A stretch of DNA of 64,000 nt from JBBQUN01 sp963698395. Its GTDB lineage: Bacteria > Actinomycetota > Acidimicrobiia > Acidimicrobiales > SZUA-35. Where the stretch lies: NCBI GenBank assembly GCA_963698395.1, contig CAVOQQ010000002.1:310001-374000 (forward strand), read 5' to 3'. The position numbers and the translations under genes are program-made. A model generated the notes under the pieces. The model saw only the letters and a program-made list of their open reading frames with translations, searched no databases and had not been told where the DNA came from. Positions 8,658 to 16,311 of this stretch are shown piece after piece. Within the stretch, counting starts at the first letter, position 1, and the number at the start of each line of letters is the position of its first letter.

Positions 8658-8766
8658 TTCTGTGCGCCATTCTCCCCGCGCAAACCGGTCTGTGCGTGGA
8701 ACTTCCCGAATGCGGGAAGTGTGGCGCACAGAACGGTGGGAGGCGGTGACTTCGGCGCACAGAACG
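8658..8766. repeat. Nested inverted repeats and repeated TTCTGTGCGCC motif
   Basis: The 216-bp gap between two genes holds TTCTGTGCGCCA (8658-8669) and its perfect reverse complement TGGCGCACAGAA (8722-8733). Between them lies a second perfect hairpin ACTTCCCG-AATG-CGGGAAGT (8701-8720). A further direct copy GGCGCACAGAACG occurs about 32 bp downstream (near 8755-8767). No T-run follows, so it is not a typical terminator. It may be a REP-type repeat, an operator for the downstream permease or an RNA-processing element. Confidence 0.6.
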
Positions 8767-8811
8767 ACTCGTCTTGGCGTCATCGGTTCCGATGGTGTTC
8801 ACCTCGGTCTT

Positions 8812-8817
8812 CTAGGG
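8812..8817 (+). promoter_or_regulatory. Putative -10 box of the permease gene
   Basis: A TAGGGT hexamer sits close to 8812-8817, about 7 bp upstream of ATG 8825, matching the leaderless-type promoters in front of other genes in this window. Confidence 0.5.
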
Positions 8818-8824
8818 TGCGGCG

Positions 8825-10153
8825 ATGGCTTCGACGTCTGACTGCGCATCGACCCCTGGGGGTTCGTCACCCGCTGCGCTCGTTCGCCAACTCGGTCTCG
8901 GAGGGGCCGTGGTCACCGGGCTCGGATCCATCCTCGGTACCGGTGTGTTCGTCTCGATCGCCATCGCAGCGGGTGAGTCGGGCGCATGGGTCATGTTGGC
9001 GGCACCGCTTGCCGCCATGGTGGCGATCGGCAACGGGATGTCGTCGGCCCAACTGGCCTCGGCCCACCCGGTCGCCGGCGGCACCTACGAGTACGGCTAT
9101 CACTATCTCGACCCGTGGTCGGGCTACACCGCCGGCACGCTGTTCCTGACCGCGAAGTCGGCGTCGGCAGCCACGGCGGCACTCGGATTCGCCACCTACC
9201 TGATGGCTCTGACGGGCCTGGCCGACGGCTGGCGGGTGCCGATTGCGGTCGTCACGGTCGCCACCGTGACAGCGCTGGTCGTCGCCGGTGTCCGACGGAC
9301 CGCAACCGTCAACGTCGTGCTGGTGGCGATCACCGTCGGTGCGCTGGCCGTTTTCGTCGTGAACGGAGCGATCGATCTGGCGACTGCGGATCTCGATCCG
9401 GCCCGGCTCGACATGACGAGTTTCGGTCCGTGGTGGCAGGTGCTCCCGGAGGCGACGGCGCTGATGTTCGTGGCTTACACCGGCTACGGCCGGATCGCCA
9501 CCCTCGGCGAGGAGGTGGTGGATCCGCGGCGCACGATTCCCCGAGCGGTGATCGTCACACTCGTCACCTCGGCCATCCTCTACACGAGCGTTGCGGTCGT
9601 CGGCTGGCGACTCGGCGGCGTCAACTGGCGAATCGACGACGCTGCCGGTGAGCGGGTCGACGCACCACTCGCCGCCCTGCTCGATGGTCCGGCAGCCCGT
9701 TTCGTGGAACTCGGGCGCGCTGGCGGCGATGCTCGGCGTGCTGTTGAACCTCGTGCTCGGGCTCTCCCGAGTCTGGCTCGCCATGGGCCGTCGTCAACGA
9801 TCTTCACGCCACGACTGGCGACGCTCGACCGACCGGCAGAACCCGACCCATCGCCGTGGTGTCACGGGTGTGGTCGTGACGCTGATCACGCTGATCGGTG
9901 ACCTACGACTCGCCTGGAGTTTCTCGGCCTTCACCGTCTTGCTGTACTACGCCATCACGAACGCGGCGGCGCTCCGCGCTTGCCCTCGCCGGATCGATGG
10001 GCACCCAGATCCCTGTCGTGGTTCGGGCTGGCGAGCTGTGGCTTCTTGGCCTTCTGGGTCGATGGGACGGCCATGTTGATGGGAACCGCGCTCGTCGCTC
10101 TTGCCGTGGTGGTCCGGTTGATCCGCCTTCGGTCCCGTCGGGTGGGAGCCTGA
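8825..10153 (+). pseudogene. APC-family amino acid permease, several indels
   Basis: An amino acid-polyamine-organocation (APC) superfamily transporter. The first frame encodes the first half: VVTGLGSILGTGVFVSIA (TM1 with its unwound Gly-rich stretch), PVAGGTYEYGYHYL and further membrane helices to ATALMFVAYTGYGRIATLGEEV. An extra C near 9716 shifts ALAAMLGVLLNLVLGLSRV into another frame; pieces of the loop at 9790-9870 (such as LATLDR) appear in different frames; WSFSAFTVLLYYAITN is then clean, and a missing base near 9977 moves the last helix (LSWFGLASCGFLAFWV) back into the first frame, ending at TGA 10151-10153. Corrected length is about 440 residues, normal for the family. Local sequence errors look more likely than old decay, because the membrane helices are intact. 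Confidence 0.75.
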
Positions 10154-10227
10154 GCGGCCGCCGGGGTGGCGATCGAAGGATGGAGGCCCGAGGCGGTTGG
10201 TTGACATCTGGGTCATCGGCAATACAC

Positions 10228-10310
10228 TGCGCCAAGCATTTCGAGCGGCCCCTCTGTGGGGTCCGGCAACCTGGGATGGACACCCAAGGTGCCTGCTCTT
10301 CGGTCAGCGT
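10228..10310 (+). ncRNA. SAM riboswitch (SAM-I/SAM-IV type) upstream of the Cys/Met enzyme gene
   Basis: The leader contains the conserved SAM-I-clan core CCGGCAACCTGGG, then ACACCCAAGGTGCC (about 10263-10293), in which CCTGGG can pair with CCCAAGG as P3. Upstream, GCCCC/GGGGT (10248-10262) form P2 and AGCA/TGCT (about 10236-10239 and 10294-10297) can close P1. The downstream gene belongs to methionine/cysteine metabolism, the usual target. The P2 arm looks simple and lacks an obvious kink-turn, pointing to the SAM-IV or SAM-I/IV-variant group rather than classical SAM-I. Covariance search is needed for the exact class. Confidence 0.62.
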
Positions 10311-10314
10311 TTCG

Positions 10315-10434
10315 ACACCGGTGGTACCTCACCAGTGTGGCAGCGGCGGCAGGGGAGCGATGTGGCTACGTGCCTGCGCTGGTGACAGCGGAGGTCAGGG
10401 CAACAAAGTGTCAGCAAGCGAGCATGCCCTGACC
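10315..10434 (+). promoter_or_regulatory. Leader hairpins downstream of the riboswitch
   Basis: Two hairpins follow the aptamer. ACACCGGTG (10315-10323) pairs with CACCAGTGT (10330-10338) with one mismatch. GGTCAGGGCA (10393-10402) is perfectly complementary to TGCCCTGACC (10425-10434). The second ends 29 bp before the Shine-Dalgarno sequence CGAGGAG at 10464-10470. Neither has a T-run, so translational control or Rho access is a more likely expression mechanism than intrinsic termination. Confidence 0.45.
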
Positions 10435-10478
10435 GGGTGACAACGGGTGTCCACTCCGACTTTCGAGGAGTTCGTGAC

Positions 10479-11690
10479 ATGACCAACCAACCAACGACCA
10501 GCACGGCCGGTGACGACCACAACCCGGGAGCTCCCTCGCCCAATACGGTCGCCATCACGGCGGGCCGCCAGCACAACGCCGGGGCGCTGTCGACACCGCT
10601 CTACTCCAGCACGATCTTTCGTCCGGACTCGGTCAAAGAAGCCCGCAAGCTCGCCCAACAGCCCAAGCCGACGCAGTTCTACGGCCGCCACGGCAATCCT
10701 TCGGTTGCGGCGTTCGAGCAGGCGATCGCCGAGCTGGAAGGGGCCGATTCGGCTCGGGCCTTCGCTTCCGGGATGGGCGCGGTCACCGGGGTCATCCTCG
10801 CCCTCTGTTCGACGGGGAGCCACATCGTTGCCGCCCGCCAGCTCTACGGCGGCACCCGGGCGTTTCTCGAGAATGCCTGTCCACGTTTCGGGATCGACGT
10901 CACGTTCGTCGATGGGACCGAGCCTGGAGCGCTTGCCGGTGCGGTCATCCCAGGCAGGACGGTCCTCGTCATCGCCGAGACGCCCGCCAATCCTCGGCTC
11001 GATCTCGTCGACCTCGACGAACTCGGTGCGATCCAGGGGCCCTTCACGCTCGTCGATTCGACGATCGCGACCCCGATCGGTCAACAGCCCATCTCGCACG
11101 GGATCGATCTCGTGCTGCACTCGGCGACCAAGGGCATCGGCGGTCACAACGATGCGCTGTTGGGCGTGGTCGCCGGCGAGAAGGATCTGATCGACTGGAT
11201 CTCTGGGTTCGGCAATCTGCACGGGGCGTGCGCGTCACCGGCCGAAGCCATCAACGGTCTGCGGGGACTGCGCACGCTTCCCGTGCGCCTGCGGCAACAG
11301 GCAGCGACGGCTCGCGCCCTCGCCGAGACACTCGAAGCCCATGCGGGCGTCGAAGCCGTCTGCTACCCGGGGCTCGAGTCCCATCGCCAACACGAACTGG
11401 CCCGCCGACAGCTCGAGAGCTTCGGCGGGCTCGTCACCTTCGACCTGGCCGGCGGATTCGCGGCCGGCACGTCGTTCATCGAGGCACTCGAGCTGGCGGT
11501 GCATGCCGTCTCGTTCGGCGGCCCGGAGACCCTGGCCTGCCACCCGGCGTCGACCACGCACGCGATCCTCGACGAGGATCAACTCGCCGACGCACAGATC
11601 GGAATGGGCACGATCCGCCTCAGCTGTGGGCTGGAAGAGACCGACGACGTGATCGCCGACATCGTCGGTGCCATCGATCGGATCGCCTGA
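10479..11690 (+). CDS. Trans-sulfuration family PLP enzyme (cystathionine gamma-synthase / homoserine sulfhydrylase type)
   Basis: A 403-residue PLP-dependent enzyme of the Cys/Met metabolism family. The PLP lysine is in SATKGIGGHND (Lys218); other family landmarks are YGRHGNPSVAAFEQAIAELE, ASGMGAVTGVI (PLP phosphate loop), ETPANPRLDLVD, VDSTIATPIGQQP and SFGGPETLACHPASTTHA. Sequence alone does not separate cystathionine gamma-synthase, O-succinyl/O-acetylhomoserine sulfhydrylase and methionine gamma-lyase; the SAM-type riboswitch upstream argues for methionine biosynthesis. ATG 10479 has the Shine-Dalgarno CGAGGAG 8 bp upstream; an in-frame GTG at 10437 lies inside the regulatory hairpin region and is less likely. 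Confidence 0.88.
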   Translation: MTNQPTTSTAGDDHNPGAPSPNTVAITAGRQHNAGALSTPLYSSTIFRPDSVKEARKLAQQPKPTQFYGRHGNPSVAAFEQAIAELEGADSARAFASGMGAVTGVILALCSTGSHIVAARQLYGGTRAFLENACPRFGIDVTFVDGTEPGALAGAVIPGRTVLVIAETPANPRLDLVDLDELGAIQGPFTLVDSTIATPIGQQPISHGIDLVLHSATKGIGGHNDALLGVVAGEKDLIDWISGFGNLHGACASPAEAINGLRGLRTLPVRLRQQAATARALAETLEAHAGVEAVCYPGLESHRQHELARRQLESFGGLVTFDLAGGFAAGTSFIEALELAVHAVSFGGPETLACHPASTTHAILDEDQLADAQIGMGTIRLSCGLEETDDVIADIVGAIDRIA

Positions 11691-11697
11691 CGGCGTC

Positions 11698-11778
11698 AGT
11701 GAGCGCAGCGAACGGTTCGTGGAGCGGGGATGTTGTGAGCGCAGCGAGCATCTCCGGAAGTGAGCGCAGCGAACGGTT
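11698..11778. repeat. Three copies of GTGAGCGCAGCGA repeat
   Basis: Three copies of GTGAGCGCAGCGA occur in 81 bp between convergent genes: 11699-11711, 11735-11747 and 11760-11772. The outer two are extended to AGTGAGCGCAGCGAACGGTT; the last one runs into the TAA stop codon of the minus-strand Nudix gene. A related GAGCGCAGCGA lies at 926-936 and a GAGCGAAGCGAG version forms the tandem array at 16291. It appears to be a genome-wide gene-end repeat. Confidence 0.75.
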
Positions 11779-12268
11779 AGTTGCCGATGGCGAGCGGACG
11801 GGTTGGAGGACCGTTGGTGGCGAGTTGGCGCAGCAGCGATCCGAGTGCCTGCGGCGCGAACTGTGACCCACCCCGCTCGACCTGATCGATCGACCACCAT
11901 CGTGCACCGTGGAGGAACTCGGCCCGCAGTTCCTCGGCCGTCATCGACGGCGCGAGTTCGGTGGCGTGGGCCCGCGCGGTGAAGTAGTGCTCGTGCTGGC
12001 CGTCGTAGCCGGCCATGCGATCGAAGATGGCCGTCCGGAGCCACACCGGGCCGGCGAGCGGGCCGTGCGGAAGCCCGGTTTCCTCGGCGATCTCTCGCAC
12101 GGCAGCTTCCTCGGGCGTCTCGTCGACCTCGATGCCGCCGCCCGGAATCGCCCAGATCGAGCCGCCGGGCCAGGCGAACCGGACGAGCAACACCCGGTCG
12201 CTCGGATCGAACAGGATCACCCGCGCCGCTCGTCGAAGGGGAAGCCCCCTGGGGCCGATCTCGGTCAC
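11777..12268 (-). CDS. Nudix hydrolase
   Basis: A 163-residue Nudix protein. The Nudix box GGGIEVDETPEEAAVREIAEETGL (residues about 43-66, shown here only as pattern G-x5-E-x7-R-E-x2-E-E-x-G) is complete with the metal-binding glutamates. The preceding strand ARVILFDPSDRVLLVRF is typical. The substrate (NDP-sugar, nucleotide or other) cannot be read from the sequence; the late FLHGARWWSIDQV motif is common in generic ADP-ribose/NTP-type actinobacterial members. Its ATG overlaps the stop of the upstream DedA gene by 4 bp (12265-12268), so both are in one minus-strand unit. Confidence 0.88.
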   Translation of the reverse strand: MTEIGPRGLPLRRAARVILFDPSDRVLLVRFAWPGGSIWAIPGGGIEVDETPEEAAVREIAEETGLPHGPLAGPVWLRTAIFDRMAGYDGQHEHYFTARAHATELAPSMTAEELRAEFLHGARWWSIDQVERGGSQFAPQALGSLLRQLATNGPPTRPLAIGN

Positions 12269-13026
12269 GTGCCCGAATCGGGACCGCTCTGCGCATCGCC
12301 GGAGCGTCCGGCTTCGCTGCCCGCATCGTTGGCCTCGTCGGAGTCGGCGAGTTCATCGAGTTCGTCTTCGAGGTGAACGAGACTCTTCAGTTCGGAGTTG
12401 TCGCCCCGGAACTCACCGAACACCGTCCAGAGCACGGCGAGGACCGAGACGATCAGCAGCGGTGTGCGGTACCGGCCGATCCAATCGGTGATGCCGCCGA
12501 TCTCGGACTCGAAGTACGAGCTGAACTGTCGAACGAGAACGAGACGAGCGATGGTGCCGGTGATGTTCGCGACCATGAACGTGCGAACCTTCACCCCGCT
12601 CGCACCGGCCAGGGCGCAGATGATGTTGTTCGGCATCAGGAAGATCAGCGGAGCGGCGTAGCGGCGGAAGAACACCGCGCCGTCGTCGATCAGCGGACCG
12701 TAGGTCTTCGACTTCCGACCGACCCACGCAATGGCCCGGTCACCGAACCACAGGCCGAGCAGATAGTTCATCGGGTCGGAGGCGACGAGCCGAAGGAATC
12801 CGACGACGTAGTAGCTGACGGTCGTGACCTCGTTGCTCACCAGCGCGAGGTAGCGGTTGCGCGGCGTCAGCGCCATGAGGAGGAGCGGATACGAGTCGAC
12901 CAACTCGACCCAGATCGCGTCACCGACCCAGCCGGCGATCAGCGAGGCGATCGAGACGGCGATCGCCACGGTGACGAAGGGCTTGGCCGGGGGATGTCCT
13001 GGACGGAAGAATCGAGACTCGCTCAC
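12265..13026 (-). CDS. DedA / SNARE-associated (VTT-domain) membrane protein
   Basis: A 253-residue integral membrane protein of the DedA/VTT type, proteins that have been linked to membrane-lipid scrambling and envelope homeostasis. Family features are several hydrophobic segments, the glycine/phenylalanine stretch YLLGLWFGDRAIAW, and the re-entrant-loop motif FFRRYAAPLIFLMPNNIICALAGASGV (given here in parts: RRYAAPLIFLMP and CALAGASGV). The C-terminal ~55 residues are acidic and probably cytoplasmic. I chose GTG 13026 because a AACACT box lies 7 bp upstream (13034-13039), as at the leaderless genes; a longer frame back to 13059 adds residues not typical of the family. Confidence 0.78.
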   Translation of the reverse strand: MSESRFFRPGHPPAKPFVTVAIAVSIASLIAGWVGDAIWVELVDSYPLLLMALTPRNRYLALVSNEVTTVSYYVVGFLRLVASDPMNYLLGLWFGDRAIAWVGRKSKTYGPLIDDGAVFFRRYAAPLIFLMPNNIICALAGASGVKVRTFMVANITGTIARLVLVRQFSSYFESEIGGITDWIGRYRTPLLIVSVLAVLWTVFGEFRGDNSELKSLVHLEDELDELADSDEANDAGSEAGRSGDAQSGPDSGT

Positions 13027-13190
13027 CGGCGCCAGTGTTGCACGAGCCGTGGCCTTCACCTCGCACTCGGATCATCGACGGTGCCCGGAGGTCGCATCCG
13101 GGGCTCTGCCAACCGTCGACGATCTGGCCGGCGGACGATCAGGCTGGCGGACAAGCAGGATGGCACACGAGCAGCGTGGCGGAGCGAGTC

Positions 13191-14642
13191 TCAGCCGGCG
13201 GGCGGAGGCGACGACGAATCGGGGCACCAGTTGCCGTGGAAACCGAGTGGGACCCTCTGGGGCATCGTGATGACAGCCACCGCCGGCTCGGTGAACGCAG
13301 CAGCGTCGATGATGTGGAGTTCTGATCCGTCGGTGTTGCGATCGTGCACCATCGACAGGATCCAGCCTTCGTCTTCGCTGGTGGAGCCTTCCTTCGGAAT
13401 GAAGATCGGCTCGGCGCCGCCCTTGCCCGCCCCGAAGTCGTGGCTGGCCACCGCTCCGGTGGTGACGTCGGTCTTGTAGATGGCGGTGTGATCGAAGGTC
13501 TGGGTCGGTCCGGATCCGACGGTGACGAGACCGGCGGTGTAGCCGTAGCGATGTTCCCGAGTGCCGACGCGCGGGTCGTGTCGTGGAAATTCGTGCGCCC
13601 GGTCATCGATGCGTTCCTCGGTGACCTTGCGAGTCTTGGGGTCGATCGTCCAGCGGTCGAGCGTCGGCATCTTCTCGACGAAGGGACCGAGACGGTCGGT
13701 GTCCATCATGCGCTCGTAGCGACACAGATCGACGACGATCCGACCGTCGGCGTCTTCGTAGGCGTTGAGCGGATGGAAGACGTAGCACGGCTCGACATCG
13801 CACCACACGATGGCGCCGGCGTCGTAGGCCTTGGGGCCGGTGCGGGGCACGAGGCCGACTCGGGCCGGATACTCGTCGTTCCAGGCGAAGGGGAAGGGGT
13901 AACCCTGTCCGGCGATGTCGAGGTTGACCGTCACGGGCAGGTCATAGACCAGCGCCCAGTTGGGCGTGATCGAGATGTCGTGGACCATCGGCATGCCGTC
14001 GACGGGGATCTCGAGCGTCTTGGACACCTTGCCGTCGGGGCCGACGATGACGTAGTGCAGGAACAGGCCTCGATCGGTGAACAGATCGGGCCAGGCGTAA
14101 CACATCGCGTGCATCTCGCCGGTGGCCGGATCGAACTTCGGGTGGGCGGAGAACGGGCCCTCGAGCGTGTCCTCGAAGGCATTGCGAGCGATGGTGTCGA
14201 GCTCGTAGCCGAGCTCGGTCGGTGTTCCGCCGGCTTCGACCATGGCCCAGGTCTTGCCGGCGAACGTGCCGACATTCGTGTTCGGTCCGTGTGCGGTCCG
14301 GCCGCCGAACGCCGGTCCGCCGGGACGTTCTTCGCCCAGCACGTCGGCAACGTGGTCGGCCCGCACGTAGCGGTTGCGATACCACTCGGCCTTGCCACCA
14401 CGGAGGCGGAGGCCATGCACCATGCCGTCGCCGAGGAACCAGTGATGCTTCGATGCGTCGACTGCCTCGATGGGATTGGGGCCGTTGCGCAGCCATCGGC
14501 CTTCGAGTTCGGCCGGGATGGTACCCGTCACCGGCAGGTCGAAGGCGGTGACTTCGTTCGTCACCGGGGCGGCTGCGCCCGACAGGTAGGGATTGGTGAA
14601 GCCCTCGGCCGAGGCGTTGGTGTTCGAATCGAGCGTGGTCAT
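13191..14642 (-). CDS. Carotenoid cleavage oxygenase family protein
   Basis: A 483-residue member of the carotenoid oxygenase (RPE65/apocarotenoid/lignostilbene dioxygenase) family, non-heme Fe(II) enzymes with a seven-bladed beta-propeller. The four iron-binding histidines are all present: H167 (SAHPKF), H221 (MVHDIS), H290 (VFHPLN) and H469 (GFHGNW). Second-shell glutamates and the early motif GRWLRNGPNP are also typical. The substrate, apocarotenoid or stilbene/lignin-derived, cannot be assigned. The gene is divergent from a TetR regulator, and inverted ACAAGTGT/ACACTTGT boxes lie between them, so substrate-inducible expression is likely. The C-terminus ends in a Ser/Pro-rich tail. Confidence 0.92.
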   Translation of the reverse strand: MTTLDSNTNASAEGFTNPYLSGAAAPVTNEVTAFDLPVTGTIPAELEGRWLRNGPNPIEAVDASKHHWFLGDGMVHGLRLRGGKAEWYRNRYVRADHVADVLGEERPGGPAFGGRTAHGPNTNVGTFAGKTWAMVEAGGTPTELGYELDTIARNAFEDTLEGPFSAHPKFDPATGEMHAMCYAWPDLFTDRGLFLHYVIVGPDGKVSKTLEIPVDGMPMVHDISITPNWALVYDLPVTVNLDIAGQGYPFPFAWNDEYPARVGLVPRTGPKAYDAGAIVWCDVEPCYVFHPLNAYEDADGRIVVDLCRYERMMDTDRLGPFVEKMPTLDRWTIDPKTRKVTEERIDDRAHEFPRHDPRVGTREHRYGYTAGLVTVGSGPTQTFDHTAIYKTDVTTGAVASHDFGAGKGGAEPIFIPKEGSTSEDEGWILSMVHDRNTDGSELHIIDAAAFTEPAVAVITMPQRVPLGFHGNWCPDSSSPPPAG

Positions 14643-14665
14643 GTGGCTGGTCCGTTCGCAATCGA

Positions 14666-14736
14666 GTTAACAAGTGTCAACACAGACAAGTCGTTTGGTG
14701 CACACTTGTCAACCGAAACCTCGTCCGAGGTAGGGT
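14666..14736. promoter_or_regulatory. Operator and promoters between carotenoid oxygenase and TetR gene
   Basis: ACAAGTGT (14670-14677) and its reverse complement ACACTTGT (14702-14709) flank the shared control region. Longer arms GTTAACAAGTGTCAAC and CACACTTGTCAAC share the half-site TTGACA. On the plus strand TTGTCA (14706-14711), 19 bp, TAGGGT (14731-14736) and ATG 14743 form a leaderless promoter for tetR overlapped by the second box. On the minus strand TTGACA falls within the first box, fitting repression of the oxygenase gene. Confidence 0.6.
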
Positions 14737-14742
14737 TGGGTC

Positions 14743-15363
14743 ATGCCGTTGCCAGCCGACATCGAGCTTCCGGTCAGCTCGAACAGCGCGGTGACGGCGT
14801 CGCCGACCGCGACCACCCGGGACCGACTCTTGGCGGCAGCGGTCGATCTGTTGATCGAGAAGGGCTCGTTCGAACAGGTCAGTCTGCGAGCGATTGCGGC
14901 AGGCGCCGGCGTTTCGCCCACGGCGGTGTACCGCCATTTCGCCGACCATGCGGCCCTCCTCGAGGCCGTCGCCGAATGGTGCTGGTATCGCTTCGACGTG
15001 GCGGTGTTCGGTCCTGGCGTGGTCGATCCGACCGACGACCCGATCGATCGGTTCCTGTGCAGCGGAACCGCCTACATCGAGTTCGCTCGCGAGTACCCGG
15101 GCATCTACCGGGTGTTGATGGACCATCGATTCGACAAGGTCTGCCGGGTCGACGACGGTCGTGTCGTCTTTGCGAAACTGGTGTCGGCCGTTGCCGACAT
15201 CCTGATGGCCAAGGGCGATGCGCGGGATCCGGAGCACGTTGCACTGCTGGTGCACACGTGGATCCACGGCATCGCCACGCTGCAGCTCCCACCCGTCACC
15301 GGTCCTTGCCAAGTCGACGGGCTCCTCGTCGCCCTCGGAACGACGCTTGGGCTGAGCCGCTGA
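14743..15363 (+). CDS. TetR/AcrR family transcriptional regulator
   Basis: A 206-residue TetR-type repressor. The N-terminal helix-turn-helix domain lies at residues ~26-75: RDRLLAAAVDLLIEKG, then FEQVSLRAIAAGAGVSPTAVYRHFADHAALLEAV. The ligand-binding C-terminal domain is unique to the protein and gives no clue to the effector. It is divergent from the carotenoid oxygenase gene with palindromic boxes in the shared promoter; local repression of the oxygenase and autoregulation are the simplest model. A -10-like TAGGGT box ends 6 bp before the ATG, supporting the chosen start. The stop codon lies in a short tandem repeat (CTGAGCCG). Confidence 0.9.
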   Translation: MPLPADIELPVSSNSAVTASPTATTRDRLLAAAVDLLIEKGSFEQVSLRAIAAGAGVSPTAVYRHFADHAALLEAVAEWCWYRFDVAVFGPGVVDPTDDPIDRFLCSGTAYIEFAREYPGIYRVLMDHRFDKVCRVDDGRVVFAKLVSAVADILMAKGDARDPEHVALLVHTWIHGIATLQLPPVTGPCQVDGLLVALGTTLGLSR

Positions 15364-15391
15364 GCCGCTGAGCCGTCGAGCCGTCGAGCCT
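15352..15391 (+). repeat. 8-bp tandem repeat spanning the tetR stop codon
   Basis: Five units: CTGAGCCG at 15352, 15360 and 15368, then the variant TCGAGCCG at 15376 and 15384 (last unit incomplete). The first unit is coding (end of the TetR protein) and the second contains the stop codon TGA at 15361-15363, so the repeat expanded across the gene end. Confidence 0.7.
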
Positions 15392-15435
15392 GAGTCCTGA
15401 CCTGCCGCGAGGTCTCCCATCGCCGGCGCCAGGGG

Positions 15436-15441
15436 TAGAGT
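15436..15441 (+). promoter_or_regulatory. -10 box of the SURF1 gene (leaderless type)
   Basis: TAGAGT ends 6 bp before GTG 15448, the same geometry as at dapB, cinA and other genes in the window. No Shine-Dalgarno sequence is present. Confidence 0.55.
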
Positions 15442-15447
15442 TCGGTC

Positions 15448-16311
15448 GTGTCAACCCCGCCAACTGTCGATGCAGAAGCGACGAACGGTTCGGCCCTCGC
15501 CGCTGATCGTTTTGCCGACGAGGAACTGCCGCCTCAGCCGAGGACGTCCGGGGAGCGCAGTTGGGATTTCTTGCGTCGGCCGGGGTGGATCGCATCGCAC
15601 CTCTTCGCCGTCACAGTGATCGTCATCATGGTGGGGCTCGGGTTCTGGCAGCTCGACCGGCTCGATCAGCGGCGTGTGACCAACGCCCAGGTCGCTGCGC
15701 AATCCGAGGCGAACCCGGTGTCGATCGAGGCTGGTCTGGCCCGCCCGGTAGCCGAACGTGAGTTCACCGCCATCACCGACACCGGCCGTTTCGTCGACCC
15801 CGAGATCGTTCGGGTGGCCAATCGAAGTCAGGGAGGAGCCGCCGGCGACTGGGTGGTCGGTTTGTACCGAACCGACGCCGGATTGTACGTGCTGGTCAAT
15901 CGAGGCTTCCTCACTCGAGAAGAGGTGGCAGCCGAGCCTGCGGCGGGTCCGCTGGTCGGCTGGTTGCGCACGTCGCAGACCAAGTCCTCCGCACTGGGAG
16001 GAACCGATACCGGCGACACGTTCCGGGTGCCCCGCCTCGATGTCGCCGCCATCATGGAGCGCGCGTTCGACGCGGATCTGATCGATGGGCCGGTGGCCCC
16101 GATGTGGGTGGAGATGGCCGAACCCGATCGTGCCTTCGCTGCGCCGGCACAGTCGGTCGGGGAGCCGGTGTTGCCCGAGCCGGTGCCGCTTCCCCCGCTC
16201 GATGAGGGTTCACATCTGTCGTATGCGATGCAGTGGTTCACGTTCTCGTTGATGGGCGCGTTCGTGTATCTGTTGATCTTGCAGCGCAAAGCAGGCGAGC
16301 GAAGCGAGTGA
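15448..16311 (+). CDS. SURF1-family cytochrome oxidase assembly protein
   Basis: A 287-residue SURF1-like membrane protein, a family that assists assembly of heme-copper (aa3-type) cytochrome c oxidase, probably in heme a delivery. The topology is as expected: a cytoplasmic N-terminus of ~45 residues, TM1 (LFAVTVIVIMVGLGFWQL) with the conserved GFWQLDRLDQRR, a large extracytoplasmic domain with VLVNRGFL, and TM2 near the C-terminus (MQWFTFSLMGAFVYLLIL). The last residues AGERSE and the TGA stop are encoded by the first unit of a 32-bp tandem repeat. The start GTG 15448 is supported by an upstream -10 box at leaderless spacing. Confidence 0.88.
   Translation: MSTPPTVDAEATNGSALAADRFADEELPPQPRTSGERSWDFLRRPGWIASHLFAVTVIVIMVGLGFWQLDRLDQRRVTNAQVAAQSEANPVSIEAGLARPVAEREFTAITDTGRFVDPEIVRVANRSQGGAAGDWVVGLYRTDAGLYVLVNRGFLTREEVAAEPAAGPLVGWLRTSQTKSSALGGTDTGDTFRVPRLDVAAIMERAFDADLIDGPVAPMWVEMAEPDRAFAAPAQSVGEPVLPEPVPLPPLDEGSHLSYAMQWFTFSLMGAFVYLLILQRKAGERSE

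Noticed and set aside
10154..10436. Extra small protein gene upstream of the Cys/Met enzyme
   Set aside because: Open frames exist but run through the riboswitch core and hairpins and resemble no protein.
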